From positions 21,438,844-21,502,843 of the forward strand of contig OX419342.1 of the NCBI GenBank assembly GCA_948470475.1: a DNA stretch of 64,000 nt. Reading direction: 5' to 3'. Source of the DNA: Galaxea fascicularis. Its lineage: Eukaryota > Cnidaria > Anthozoa > Scleractinia > Euphylliidae. Every line of letters begins with the position of its first letter. Positions within the stretch are counted from its first letter, which is position 1. The position numbers and the translations under genes were made by a program. This document shows, piece by piece, positions 50,101 through 61,790 of the stretch. The notes beneath the pieces are model-generated. The model did not search any database. It saw nothing but the letters and a program-made list of their open reading frames with translations, and was not told where the DNA came from.

Positions 50101-51698
50101 GGCGGTGAGGCGCGCAACTGCACGCGGTAAGTGCTACACGACAACTGGCCGGCCGAAGAAAGAAGAACAAAGATTAACCAATCGACAGCGGAAGTCTATG
50201 TAATTATTGTAAGTAGGAGAGGTTGCTGCCTTTGCGGCGATGAAAGAAGACGAACGAGGACCAGATCAGAGGACGCTTATGGGCGAATAACAGGCCTTTG
50301 TATTGAGAAGTTATTTTTGTCATCATGTTTAATTCATCAGTTAATTCCATTTAGGGAAAAAAAATGAAAATTGGTGGCGATAGCCAAGAAGAATGACAGA
50401 GGGAAACGATTTCTTAATGCAAAGTGCTTTTTCAGGTAGAAGAAAAGACAGAGTAGTGGACATGTAGCATTCGCGTAAATAACTGTTTAAACGAACGTTG
50501 TCAAACCAACTTCATGTGAAATGGACACTTTTTAGGCAGTCCAGACTTTGTTACATGCAGTAAAACGCCGGGCATGTTTCACAGAGGTTTTCATTCGGAC
50601 AACGTTGGTTTAACAGCTTATATTTAATAATGTAATTGGCCGGCCAGAGGTCGTCTTCAGGATTAATGATCTTCTCGCCGCCGCGTCAACAATGCCGATG
50701 ACCGCCTGTACAGCCACAACTGACCCTTGGACGAACGTTCAACCTTGCGCCCTCGATGGACGTGGAGAAGGAGGGGGGGCATAGCAACCCGAAAAAAGGT
50801 GCGGTCGATTTACGTGGTGCAATTTCTGCTTTACGCCAGTGCATAGGCCATTTAGACTAGATCAGAAACCAGAAAAAATCGTGCAGTTGTAAGAAAATTG
50901 CCTCTGCTTAATTAAATCTTCTAAGCAAATTCTTGACCGTAAATTGAATACAACAGCTATAATCAGGAGTTGCCCCATGTTAATTAGCCCGAGGTCCACA
51001 GGGACATCAGGTATGTGGAGATTTGTTTATGTATATAATTAAGGCGCAACGCGTTTGGTTTCGATTTTCGAGTCCGGTTTTGATTCGATCTTTGTTCGGC
51101 CTTCGATTTGACATACGATTCAAAGTCATCTTCTGTCTGAAGGCTTGGTATTGACAACGTATCAATAGCAAGCCGTTAATATCAATCTGCGTATTCCGGA
51201 TTCCCTGGGGTGTTTCATCCGATGCGTCGAGGTTTAAGGACGTATGAGCATCCCTTGGTTTCTCTGGAAACTAAATTGCAAAGGAGCGCACCCTACCCCA
51301 TTTAGCTTAAGTTTATTGTCAACTAACGGAGAAAATTAGTCTGAAAGAAGTAATGTTGTCTGTGTCTTTATTCTATAGCTAGGCAATAAACGACTAACTG
51401 ATTTTGTTTCAGGCACTTTACTTTCAGGAATTTTTCTTCGAAATCAGGGCATCGCAAATTGTTGTAACTGACAAATTTAATCAATAAAGTTTGACAAGAA
51501 AACACCAAGTTGTCTTAGTTTTCTTCTAAACTACTAACTCATCCTGTCGCAGAACTTTATTTTCAGCGATTTCGTCCTCATTGCTTACGTTTACGTCAGT
51601 CTCTACGTCGCAAATTGTTATAATTGTTTTTTTCCTCAAGACATGGGCGAGAGAGTTTCCAAGGAATACGATTCGCAGACTATTGGCAGCCTTTTTTT
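47166..51698. other. Intergenic stretch without recognisable genes
   Basis: Read on both strands. There is a short CTCCGCCC/GGGCGGAG pair near 47,780-47,815 and a GCTTCAC-containing motif repeated three times at 49,125-49,205. The 149-codon frame at 48,972-49,421 has no family features and unusual composition for a gene here. AATAAA words occur near 51,385 and 51,483. Nothing else could be supported. Confidence 0.5.
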
Positions 51699-52065
51699 CT
51701 CGACGATTTTTTGGACGTGTCCTTGAAGAGATAAGCATTTTTTTCATCGGCGCGTACCTGAAGAAACGCGGAAGATTACAGTCGCTCCGAGTAATCACGA
51801 TAAGCGCGAAAAAGTACTTTTCCAAACATTCCGATTGAGGGTCCGTTAGGAGCTCTTTTTTTGTCGACGATTTTTGGGCGTATCCTTGAAGAGATGCGGA
51901 TTTTTTTCATCGGCGCGTTCCTGAAGAAACGCAGAAGATTGCAGTCGCTCCGAGTAATCAAGATAAGCGTGAAAAAGTACTTTTCCAAACATTGCGATTG
52001 AGGGTCCATTAGGAGCTCTTTTTTTCTCGACGATTTTTGGGCGTGTCCTTGAAGAGATGCGCATT
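51699..52065. repeat. Tandem repeat, 2.2 units of about 163 bp
   Basis: Units start at 51,699, 51,863 and 52,026 with C/GTCGACGATTTTTGGGCGT and contain CATCGGCGCG, GTCGCTCCGAGTAATCA and AAAGTACTTTTCCAAACATT. The third unit stops after about 40 bp, where the MITE at 52,067 begins. Unit 2 differs from unit 1 at scattered positions. Confidence 0.8.
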
Positions 52066-52066
52066 G

Positions 52067-52291
52067 ACTAAGGGCGCTTTCCATTTGTCAGAACTGGCCA
52101 GCCAGACTGGTCATTTTGAAAATGAAATAGGCTTCTCTGGAGAGTTTTTGCTAAAAAAAACATTCCTGCTTTGCATACTTTGTAGAAATAAATTGATTTG
52201 TTTGGACAGTTCTTATTAATAGTGGAATTCTCTTTACAAATGGCCTCGCCTGGCTGGCCAGTTCTGACTAATGGTAAGCGCCCTAAGTGAG
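52067..52291. mobile_element. MITE with GTCAGAACTGGCCAGCC inverted repeats (copy 2)
   Basis: AGGGCGCTTTCCATTTGTCAG at the left is mirrored by CTGACTAATGGTAAGCGCCCT at the right, both continuing into GAACTGGCCAGCC. It is the same family, length and internal order as the copy at 12,958. It has cut into the third unit of the 163-bp tandem array. Confidence 0.8.
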
Positions 52292-52906
52292 GTACGCAGA
52301 AGTGTATTATGACTGTAATGCGTGCATAATTAATGCATGGGGCGGTATGGAAATTTTCAGTACAATGACAAATATCCACTCCTTCAACTTCATCATCCTA
52401 GGAAGCAATCAAATTTAGAGGCTATTTGGAGGTTGTGTTTTTCTGCGACAGTGTTTAATTCACAACTTCAAATGAAGGAAAGTGAGGGTTGAAGAAACGA
52501 AATCCTCGTAGGTTGCCTTCACTAGCGAAAACCGTGAAAACGGATTATTTCATGACTTGTTTTCGACCACGCATGCATTTTACTGATAGTAGAAACAATT
52601 TCTCCATTCAATTCACTGTCTAAGTATCTTAACATCATGAAGGCTTAATTTCCATAGAACGTTTTAGTTGCAGAAATAAACATGTGAATGACAGCTTATG
52701 TCATTGAAGGATACGTTAACACCAATGGCCGACCATGTGTCACATTACCTCTCTCTACGCTGACAGGTGAGAAGACACCTTTTTGTACACAAAGCGTAAC
52801 AATGGATAAATATCTGTTTCACTTGAGGGCAATAACCTGACTAGAGTTGTTTCGTCTATCGTATGAAAGACACTAAAGAGCTAGTAAAGTGTAACTGATG
52901 CCCTGA

Positions 52907-53304
52907 ATAGAGTTCTAAATTGTGAGGTCACAAAAAATTGAATCTGTGAAATTATGGGATTGGGCGCTATTTTCGAATGGAGTATCCTTTGAAAAGGTTC
53001 CTTGCCAAAACTTACCTCTTAATTGTAATTCCCAGCTGAAATATGAAGGATTGAAATTTGATACTGCCCCATATAAATCTCTCTAATTTTGAGTCTGTTC
53101 TAAACTGAAGGAACATAAACAAATTTTGAAGGGTTTGTATGGAATGCCATCAAACTTTGATCCCTTATATCTCTACCGGGAATTGCAATTCGGAGCTAAT
53201 TTTTGGGATGAGGACGTCTTTTAGCATGCTCTATAAGAATATGGCATCATATCCCATAATTTCAAAAATTTTATTTTTGTGACGTCATCACTTTAGAACT
53301 CTAT
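52907..53304. mobile_element. Inverted-repeat element, 398 bp
   Basis: ATAGAGTTCTAAATTGTGAG at the left is mirrored by CATCACTTTAGAACTCTAT at the right. The pairing continues through GTCACAAAAAATTGAA and TTTTATTTTTGTGAC, then GAAATTATGGGAT and ATCCCATAATTTC. A second inner inverted pair holds CTTAATTGTAATTCCCAGCTG and CCGGGAATTGCAATTCGGAGC. No open frame. Confidence 0.7.
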
Positions 53305-54570
53305 GTCTTGACGGAAGAATGAAAGACTTGCTGTGGATTGCGATGGAGTGCAGAGTAAGATGTGGATACAGTAATGAGCTCAGCTTTGGAAGTGAGAGGC
53401 AGCTCTTTGTGGCAGTAGATAATCTTTGTTTTTATTTTTTATCTTGTTTGAGTGATGCGAATCGTTATGATAGTATCAAACAATGATGTACTACGTTCTA
53501 ACTGAGGCCCTGCTCTAAATCGACTGAAAAAATCCCTAAGAACTAGTTGAAGGCATTCAAACGAGACGCAGGCCTAAGCTTGAGCTGCGACGGGGTTTAA
53601 ACCAATCAAGACCACTACTCAGACTAATGCGACTGAAAATTGAGCTTATAGTCAGATTAAAATACCACTTATTAAAACAATTGTAGTTAAGTTGCTTTAA
53701 GTTGACAGTCCAAGTTATTTATGTTGTACGGTGATTATGTTGTTACAGGCCGAAAGAATCGGGGAAAAGGGAATTACATGGCCGAATAGGTGTTTGGCTC
53801 ATCTCGGAGAACAAAGGAGCCTTAGTGACTGATAAGCAGGGTACAGCAAGACCTTTATAAGAGTGTGCATACTTAAGAGGGTGCAGCCGTCCGAAACGTC
53901 ATTTGCTATTGGAATATCGAACAGCAAAACAGCCGAGTACCACATTATTGCTTAATGGGTGCACCTTAAGGATTGCAAGCACAATCGACTCGGAACGTTA
54001 AAACACGTTTTTCAGCAAAATACAAGAGAGCCTTCATCCTCTCTTGCATAATAGCTGATAATAGAAATGACTACTCTCAGAAAGTACGTTTTAATAGCAA
54101 GCTGTTGACTCTCAGTAGTCGTATATCAGGACTTCAACCACGAACAAGGAAGAAAACGAAGAAGATGTTATAGAAAACGTTAAGAACTGTCCTACTGAGT
54201 CGGCAGAAAGGTCACCGTTCCTAGTGATGGGCGAAATAATAGTGGAATCGTCAACATACTTAAAAAGTTAAAGAAAATTTCTGAATCATTAAAAAATATA
54301 TTAAAAAGATATGGTCCACTTACACTACCTTGTGTGGTGCCTCTATTAACAGATTTCCAGTGACCTAAAAAATCATAGCTAACACGTCATGAACCGTGCC
54401 GCCCTCGCTGCAGGTGGCTGACAAGTCGGCAGAAGGGAACCAGCAACTTAAATGGCGTCCAACCATAACTGAATACACGCGACAAAGTGCTGTTGATACA
54501 AATATTCTCGATGTTTTGTTCCTTGACTGGCCCTGTAATTTATGGTGTTTTGCAATTATTTTGTGCTTTT
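53305..54570. other. Intergenic stretch
   Basis: No coding region, repeat pair or RNA gene could be supported. A few short open frames occur (for example 53,973-54,173) without family features. Confidence 0.5.
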
Positions 54571-54726
54571 AATAGGCCATATTCGTATTCTCGGTATTGA
54601 ACTGGATCTAGCATGAAGTAGAGGCTCATGCGGGGGAATACATTTACATATGAAAAGATTCCCCCGCAAGAGCCTCCACTTCGTGCTAGATCCAGTTCAA
54701 TACCTAGAATACGAATATGGCCTATT
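54571..54726. mobile_element. Near-perfect palindromic MITE, 156 bp
   Basis: AATAGGCCATATTCGTATTC at the left end is mirrored by GAATACGAATATGGCCTATT at the right. The pairing holds through GTATTGAACTGGATCTAGCA and TGCGGGGGAAT with very few mismatches, leaving a loop of about 15 bp. The high arm identity suggests recent origin or gene conversion between arms. Confidence 0.85.
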
Positions 54727-54988
54727 TCACGAAAACAGTGACGTCATGATTGCACGGTGAGTGATATTGAGTTTATTGTTTGGCGAAGTAAACTGGGCCA
54801 CATCATATTTTTTTTCTTGTCATTGTACTTAGAGTCTATCGTTGATAAGTATACCTTACGATTAACACCGAATCTGTAAATTGGGCGTGATATCTTGGCA
54901 GCAAGGACTGAAAGTTGCTAATTTTTTTTCCCGATTGAACAATGAAAGACTCAGTTTAACTCGGGGAAACTCGGGTTTAACTCGGGGG

Positions 54989-55260
54989 AGGCAGGGTGGC
55001 CGAGTGGTTAGGGCGCTGGATTTCAATGCGGTGACCCGGGTTCAAATCCCGCTCTGGCCACTAGCCGGTGTTGTTCTGGGTAAGTACCTGGTTCAACTCC
55101 TCGGTCATCCTTGTAACTGAGCCAACTGGTTTGCCTCCCGCCGGTTGGGATTCTTATCATGTTACGTTTATTTGAATTATTTGTTTCTATGGATTTAAGT
55201 GGAGTGCCTGTAAACTAGCTTGCATAGCTAAGTGCACTTCCACAATAAACACAGTATATA
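54989..55260 (+). mobile_element. tRNA-derived SINE, family 1 (full length)
   Basis: The head is tRNA-like. A box TGGCCGAGTGG (54,997-55,007) and B box GGTTCAAATCC (55,039-55,049) are close to consensus, so it could be transcribed by RNA polymerase III. The body has TGTTCTGGGTAAGTACCTGG, then TCCCGCCGGTTGGGATTCTT and an end AAGTGCACTTCCACAATAAA. Compared with the minus copy at 18,067, the order is the same throughout. It is too diverged from a plain tRNA at the 3' end (no closing acceptor stem) to be a functional tRNA gene. Confidence 0.8.
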
Positions 55261-56124
55261 ACCATTGTTCTTCTCCTCTTAAGACTAAAGACAAAAAACA
55301 AATAGTAATTGTCGGTCGGGTTTTTGGCTGTATAAAGCCGAACTTGTTCCATAGGATAGTCTAGCTATGGGCAAGTTCTGTGACTGGCGAAAGGTTCATT
55401 ATAAAAAAGTTTCTAAAATAATTACCATACGGAGACAACGCAGCAAGGACCGCAAGGACTGGGAATAGTCCCTTCTCCCCCTATTTATAGGTTATTGTTT
55501 CAGCAGATAACTAATTTGAACTTTCTATCTTTCAGTTGTAAGGTACCATTAAAACAAACAGCATACCTACTTTACCTGTCTGTTTTGTACGGGAATCTAG
55601 TACATGGAGAGGAGGTACCATATCTTCAGTTTGAGAGGGACTGATGCCGAGAACGCAACATACAAACAGATTGGCAAGCTTACACCGAATGGTGCCCAGG
55701 TTATGCGCGGCATTGGGGTTGTGCAATTTGGGCCGATAGCTTTAAAACTGACCCAGATCTAAGTTACATCGCTGGCGACGATTGAAACGCTTCAAACTTT
55801 GGAGCTATTAAGTCCCAAAATTTCTGTTTGCGATCATCAAACATAGCCCAACAATGTTGTAACAAACAGAATCCCCAACAGTATTAGACTTGCGCATGAG
55901 ACCCAACTGGTAAACGAGCAGCAGCTAACGTAGGTTATTTTATCCCAGAGTGCATTGCATGGGCAGTGTATGTCCAACGTTGCTGAGACCGTATAAATAC
56001 TGTCACCAACATTAGCTAGTTGAGCACTTTTCGGAGCGCTTACACAGGACGTCAATCGAATGATGGTCGTTGTTTGTTGTTAAGGATGTTTTCTTTTAGA
56101 CCTTATATTTACTTTATATTCTAG
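55261..56124. other. Intergenic stretch upstream of the NXPE remnant
   Basis: No upstream NXPE exon with signal peptide could be recognised. A stretch at 55,550-55,630 (TIKTNSIPTLPVCF reading) follows an acceptor-like TCTTTCAG but hits a stop, so it may be a decayed exon; not supported. Confidence 0.4.
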
Positions 56125-56469
56125 GCTGTCGGCACGGATCTTTCCAAACACCGGGAACCCTTGCTTTTCCAGATGACTACATTGACAAGCCTCTGTTTCA
56201 CGGTGCTTACTTTACTATACATGTGCCACCAGCCTCACCACAGGATATCCAGTGTAAGTGATGATCAAATAAAGAACCACCATCCTTACCACAGGATCCC
56301 CCCCCCCCATAGTAAGAAGCCAATGAAATAAAGTCCTTGAAAGTTAGTCTCTTAGCTAAGATCGCTAAATGTAGAGGGTTGTCCAACAGAAAGGACGAAA
56401 GGAAACATCTGCAAACAAAGAGGCAAAAACAAGAGGTATCTACCTTGACTGATCAATGGAAGTGTCATT

Positions 56470-56590
56470 TTATTCCGGCATAATTTGAGCATAATACCTC
56501 CAGTCGAGCATAATTTTGAGCATAATACCCTAGTTTCACGGGTGACGCCCGAAAGCATAATACTCTATTTTTCGAGCATAATCTGGCAGA
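56470..56590. repeat. GAGCATAAT motif cluster
   Basis: The word GCATAAT recurs five times (GGCATAATTTGAGCATAATA, GAGCATAATTTTGAGCATAATA, AGCATAATACTC, GAGCATAATC) within 120 bp in an intron of the NXPE remnant. Probably part of an interspersed repeat. Confidence 0.5.
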
Positions 56591-56939
56591 TCCTATACCA
56601 TGGTACCGCTCAATCTCCCCCTTTTGTCCCCTCCCCTCCACCCTCAAGTGCTCTTTAATTACTGACAGGTGTGGTGTCTTCTTTCACATAATTTGCCTTG
56701 TCTTACTGATAATTTTCTTTGTGTGGCTTGGTTAAATAGATTTTGATTAACTGAGCAACACAAGCACTCAGTGGTGTAACGGGGCATGCAATCTTCTCTG
56801 GGATGACTTTGGTAGATGGAACAATGGTAGCTGGCTGTCATACAAAAAAGGTAAGCTACTCAGATAAATTATGACAGAAAGTGGTTTTGGTTCCTCGTCA
56901 CTCAGTCAAAAGCCATGCTACAAATTTTTCCTTTAGAGT

Positions 56940-57230
56940 TTTAAATTTAAGTCGTAAAACCAAAGCAATTACCGTAACCAATCACCAGAAACGAAGACAG
57001 CTCAGTGAACCAATCAGAGCTTGAGATAATTACGTGGAACTGGCGCCAAGCGCGGGACAATGCACTAGTGCTAGTCACGATTGGTTTTGGTTTTGGTTCT
57101 CATTGTCTGAGAAAATGGCGCGAGTTTTGCTGGCCAATCACAGAGCGAAGCAATTTAAAACCAAAGCAAACGCAAATTACTTTCGACACTCAATTCAAAA
57201 CCTCTCTGAGGGGAAAGTACATGAACCATT
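56940..57230 (+). repeat. Interspersed repeat, pairs with 31,470-31,730
   Basis: It has CCAATCAGAGC, TGGCGCCAAGCGCGG, a doubled GGTTTTGGTTTT block and GACACTCAATTCAAAACC. The same blocks occur in reverse order in PCNX intron 21. It ends just before the acceptor of the GDS-motif exon. Confidence 0.4.
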
Positions 57231-57416
57231 TGAAGCAACTACTATTATTTATTTGTTTCGACAGATGACTACAGTCGCCCTCGTTCAGGGCATCGGCAGG
57301 GGACAGGTGTGTTGTGGATCTATGGTGACTCGCATAATCGGCGGTTCTATGAATCTATTCTACGAAGACAGCTGTGCAGTCACGTGTTCAGAGCGTGCTA
57401 TCACACAGACGTATGG

Positions 57417-57660
57417 GTTTACATTTTGGGATCCTTTGTATATAACCTAAGAACATCAAGATGGGACTTAGCCTTACCGGCACTAACAACGGATGTTTAT
57501 CGGAATAGCTTTGACTATACTGGGGAAAAGTTATAGAATGCTTTACCAGAAGATATGAAGTTCATTAAGGCCATTAAGGGTTTCAAGGATATATTAGAAC
57601 ATCTCAGTCTCTATCGAAACTTAACCTATGTTTTTACTAACTCTCGTTTCATTTTTGTAG
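57417..57660 (+). mobile_element. LINE reverse-transcriptase tail fragment
   Basis: Directly after the NXPE exon the frame becomes YNLRTSRWDLALPAL, then SFDYTGEKL, a stop in place of the usual Trp, and NALPEDMKFIKAIKGFKDIL. This is the conserved C-terminal end of LINE proteins. It matches the part missing from the decayed LINE at 58,740-61,480, so both may derive from one insertion that was later rearranged. Confidence 0.7.
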
Positions 57661-57810
57661 TCAATATTTAATCCAATAATTCATGCAATCGTATTATGTT
57701 GTATTTAATTTTATGTACTTTTGAAACTCTTACTCCTTTTATGAAAAACAAAAGTGTAATAACGATAAATTTTTAAACAAAGTTACCGCGTTCAAGTAAT
57801 ATTATCTATT

Positions 57811-58730
57811 GGTGACAATATGAATGGCTCCATAAAGTAATAGGTGAGTATTTAAATCAATCAAAGAAAGTATTGGTGGCAATATGGACGACTCCATAAA
57901 GTAAAGGGTGACCATATCAGTCACTCCATAAAACAGTCAATGACTATGTGGATTACTCCATAAAGTTAACGTGACTATATGGATGATTCCATAAAAAATT
58001 AGGTGACTGTATGGGTCACTCCATAGAACTTTTTGGTGACTATATGGATGACTCCATAAAATAATGGTGACTATATGGGTCACTCAATAAAACTTTTTGG
58101 TCACTACATGGATGACTCCATAAAGCAATAGGTGAGTATATGGGTAACTCCATGAAACTACCGGTGACTATATGGATGACTCCATGAAGTATTAGGTGAC
58201 TATTTGAGTCACTCCATGAAACTATTGGTGACTATATGAATGACTACATGAAGTATTGAGTGACTATACGGGTCCCTCCATGAAATTTTTTGGTCACTAT
58301 ATGGATGACTACATTAAGTATGGGTGACTATATGGGTCACACCATAAAATATTTTGGTGATTATACGGATGACTCCATGAAGCATTGGGTAACTATATGG
58401 GTCACTCCATGAAACTATTGGTGATTATATGGATGATCCCATGAAGGAATGGGTGACTATATGGGTCAAACCATGAAACTATCGGTGACTATATGGATGA
58501 TTTCATGAAGTATTGGGTGACTATATGGGTCATTCCATGAACTTTTTTGGTGACTATATGGATGACTACATGAAGGAATAGGTGAGTGTGGTTTACTCCA
58601 TGAAACTTTCGGTGACTATATGGATGACTACATGAAGTGATTGGTGACTATCGGTAAGTCCATGAAACTATCGGTGATTATATGGATGACTTCATGAAGT
58701 AATGAGTGAGTATATGGGTGACATCATTAA
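57811..58730. repeat. Minisatellite of about 32-bp palindrome-bearing units
   Basis: About 28-29 units follow the pattern GGTGACTATATGGATGACTCCATGAAG plus a short variable spacer. Units of the ATGGATGACTCCAT type and the ATGGGTCACTCCAT type tend to alternate, giving a higher-order repeat of about 64 bp. Each unit carries a small inverted repeat (ATGG...CCAT). Units differ by substitutions and 1-3 bp length changes. Confidence 0.85.
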
Positions 58731-58739
58731 AATTCAACA

Positions 58740-61480
58740 TTCTTAGTAAGTACTTTAGGGAATATATTAACCGAAATTGAATCAATTGGACAGGGAGATT
58801 GAGAATTCAGCGTTTGTTTCTCCTCGTCTAGCCGTCAAAGATGAGTCCTTATTTGATGGAAATTCATAACTCTAGGGATTTTAAGATTGGTTTACCCAAT
58901 ATTACCAGGCTCTGGAAGAACATAGATGGATAAGGCATTTTTATGCTAAAAGAAATATTCGACATTTTGGCTTTAAACGAAACCAGACTCGATAGTTGTA
59001 TTCCAGATAGTTTAATACATCGCCCAGGTTATAATCTAATCGGGTGTGACGGAAACAGAAGCGGCATAAATGTGCGTGTGCATTAATTGTAGAAGGCGAT
59101 TTGATTTAGGGAATGATCTTGTAGAAATATTAGCATTAGAAATGAAGAAAGCGAATTCGAAGCCTTTCCTTGTCTTCGGCTGGTACCAACCACCGCATTC
59201 ACTAGTGGATCGAAGTGTTTTGAATCACTTTATGTAAAAGCTGAACCTGAATGACTATTTACATAACTGGTGATATAAATTGGAATCTTTTATAAGACTC
59301 CTGAGACTCGCAAACAATTTTCCTCATTAACTTTGTGGAAACCTACCAATTGTCTCTACTTTGATTCATCTTTTTATTGCAAACAATACTGAGACCATTA
59401 TTTTATCCGGTGTGTATCCACAATCTTATCTTTGCAGAAGGAGTCCTGGATATGTTGAAACACGAAATTTTAAGATTCGATAGCAATTCTTTCCTTTCGG
59501 AGTTAAAGAATGCTAATTGGCCGCAAAAATAATATAAACAAGGCCTGGCTTGTCTGGAGTCAAGTGTTTCTTGATATTCGTAATAAACATGCCCCGAAAC
59601 GTATTGCGAAGGTATGGAACAAGTCAGCACCTTGGTTAAATTCTGAAGTAAAGGGGGAAATGTTTAATAGAGATTTGTTGAAGAGAAAAGCCATAAAATC
59701 TGGTTCTGAAAATGATTGGTCTTATTATTAGCGCGGTAAAAACGCAGTCAGCAGCGCTATAACGTGTGCAAAATCAAAATATTATCGCGAGAAATAAAGC
59801 GAGAACGCTGGTGATCAGAGTGCTACATGGAAGGTGTTAAATTACCTTATGGGGGCAAGGTCAGCTGTTACTGAGGTTAACAAAATTCTAACGCCGAGCA
59901 ATATTACCTTAGGCAACGCAGGTGACATTGCAAACCACTTTAATTCCCACTTTACTCATGGTCAGATTGGTCCAAATCTTGCGACAAACCTTCCTGTATC
60001 ACCTATTAATCCTGAGGTCTGCTTGAAACGGGCACCGACTTTGTTTGAGCAGTTTACAGAAATTAGATCCTCAAGAGTATTTAAATTACTAACAAAAGTA
60101 GACGTGCGGAATTTCCAACAAAGTCCTCAAACTGGCCGCATCAGTCATTTATATACAAATAACTGATTTGTTCAATCTTTCTTTAAAACATAAAACATTT
60201 CCAGATGATTGGAAACAAGCTTAAGTTTACCCCATTTTCAAGGCCGGTGAGCGAAACGGCCTAGTAATTATAGACCCATATCAGTTTTACCAGCTATAGC
60301 CCGGGTCTTTGAACAGCTAGTTTATGAACAAATTTATGACTATCTAATCAGAAATAAGGTTTTAAGCCCACGTCAGTCTGGATTTAGATCGCTCCACTCA
60401 ACTGTAACCGCTCTTCTGGACCTCAATCAACTAGTGTGTTTTAACATAGATAAGAGGCTGATTAGTGACCTTGTTTTTCTGGAAATCAAAAAGGCCATTG
60501 ACAGACGCTTTAGATCGTAACCTCTTAATAACGAAATGAGAGTATATTGGCATTCGTACTAACGCTTTGGAGTATGTAGTCAGTTAAGTCTTATTTATCG
60601 AGTAGGTCCCAAGCAGTGTATGTTCTGCACGGAACACTGTCCGAGAAAGCTGTTTTCAAATGTGGAGTCTCACAAGGCTCGACACCCGGACCGTTCCTTT
60701 TTCTGACATATATAAATGATCTTAGTGATATAACTAATCATGATACTGCAGGAATGTACGCGGACGATACCAATGACTTTTACGGCTTGCAGTATCTCAG
60801 AGTTACAAGATGATATGAACGTCGACTTACAACATTTGCAACAATGGCTCATTGCAAATATCTAAACTGACTTTGAATGTTCTTAAAACTGAGTAGATGG
60901 TAGTCATGTCGAGACAAAGAATGGCATCTTTCACCCAAGGTCTTGATTTTCATTTAAATGGGATCACACTTGCAAGAGTGAATGGTAGTAAATGTCTGGG
61001 AGTTAAAATTGATGAATTCCTGACATGAGATCCGGATTCAGCCCTTTGTCCCTTCTTCCAATTTGACTAGTGCTTATCAGTCGATTATCGAGCCGTATTT
61101 TGATTATTGCAGCATTGTATAGGATGACATCAGTGATCGGCTCAACAAAAAAACTTCTGGTATTACAAACTCGTGCCGCGAGAATTACCGGACTCCCACT
61201 GATTAATTCAGGGGGGTCAAACAAACTTGGTTGGTCTAATCTCAGAGAGAGGAGAAGAAAACAAAAGGTTCTATTGATGTTCGAAATTATGAACGATATG
61301 ACCCCAGTTTTAATACTTAAAACATGGACCCTCTTGTATGTCGCGACCGTAAGGAAAGCGTTCTCCTATCACATGCATACGAGGTTAATTATTAACTACG
61401 TTTATTCGATTCATTTTACCTGTGTACGAGTGTCTTTTTATAATATTCAAGAATGAATAGGGAGATACCACTCTGCCCAG
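58740..61480 (+). mobile_element. Decayed LINE with endonuclease and reverse transcriptase remnants
   Basis: Frame pieces in order: DILALNETRLD then RPGYNLIGCDGNRSG (apurinic-type endonuclease, about 58,960-59,070); a linker with NITLGNAGDIANHFNSHF (about 59,900); QSGFRSLHSTVTALLD (about 60,380); CGVSQGST and MYADDTN (reverse transcriptase core, about 60,660-60,780); and VLQTRAARITG with MFEIMNDM near the end. Many stops and frame changes separate these. The C-terminal block is absent here and appears at 57,417 instead. Confidence 0.75.
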
Positions 61481-61790
61481 TTTCATTTCTCTGCTATTTC
61501 CATGTTGCAGACTGGGTGGCCGGGATATCAACGTGACGAAAATAATGGAAGAGCTCAAGCATGTGGTGACTCAGCCCTTCATGGATCAAGACAGCGCGCT
61601 AGTGCTGAACACGGGAGTTCACCTCCTCAAGAGTACAAGCTTTAAAAATTATCAGAGGATTATAAAAGGATTCATAAAACTATAGAAAGAGAATTGTCGC
61701 GGGAGAGTGGTATGGAAGACAACTCCCTCGCTAGGAGAACAAACTCAACTTTACACCGCGATGTTCTCGACGCTTTCATGCAGAGCAGGT

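Larger units (their letters stand above)
56125..61790 (+). pseudogene. NXPE/PC-esterase family pseudogene
   Basis: NXPE proteins are secreted, with an Ig-like N-terminal half and an SGNH-type PC-esterase C-terminal half. Four exon remnants are seen: 56,125-56,253 (GSFQTPGTLAFPDDYIDKP then GAYFTIHVPPASPQDI); 56,740-56,850 (QWCNGACNLLWDDFGRWNNG); 57,265-57,416 (GVLWIYGDSHNRRFYESI, with the GDS esterase motif, then CYHTDVW); and 61,511-61,790 (MDQDSALVLNTGVHLLKSTS, then RGRVVWKTT). Phases match between the first three. Breaks: a TAA codon at the start of the second remnant; a TAG at 61,683 followed by a frame change near 61,730; and the exon expected between the third and fourth remnants is missing. 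A LINE tail, a minisatellite and a decayed LINE lie there instead. Without an N-terminal exon in view, a fragment of a nearby functional copy cannot be excluded. Confidence 0.7.

Noticed and set aside
52692..52769. Possible short first exon (MTAYVIEGYVNTNGRPC reading) with a GTGAGA donor
   Set aside because: No downstream exon could be joined to it and the similarity to retroelement protease starts is too weak.
54989..55062. Functional tRNA gene
   Set aside because: A and B boxes are good, but the sequence continues into a SINE body found again at 18,067, and no proper acceptor stem closes it.
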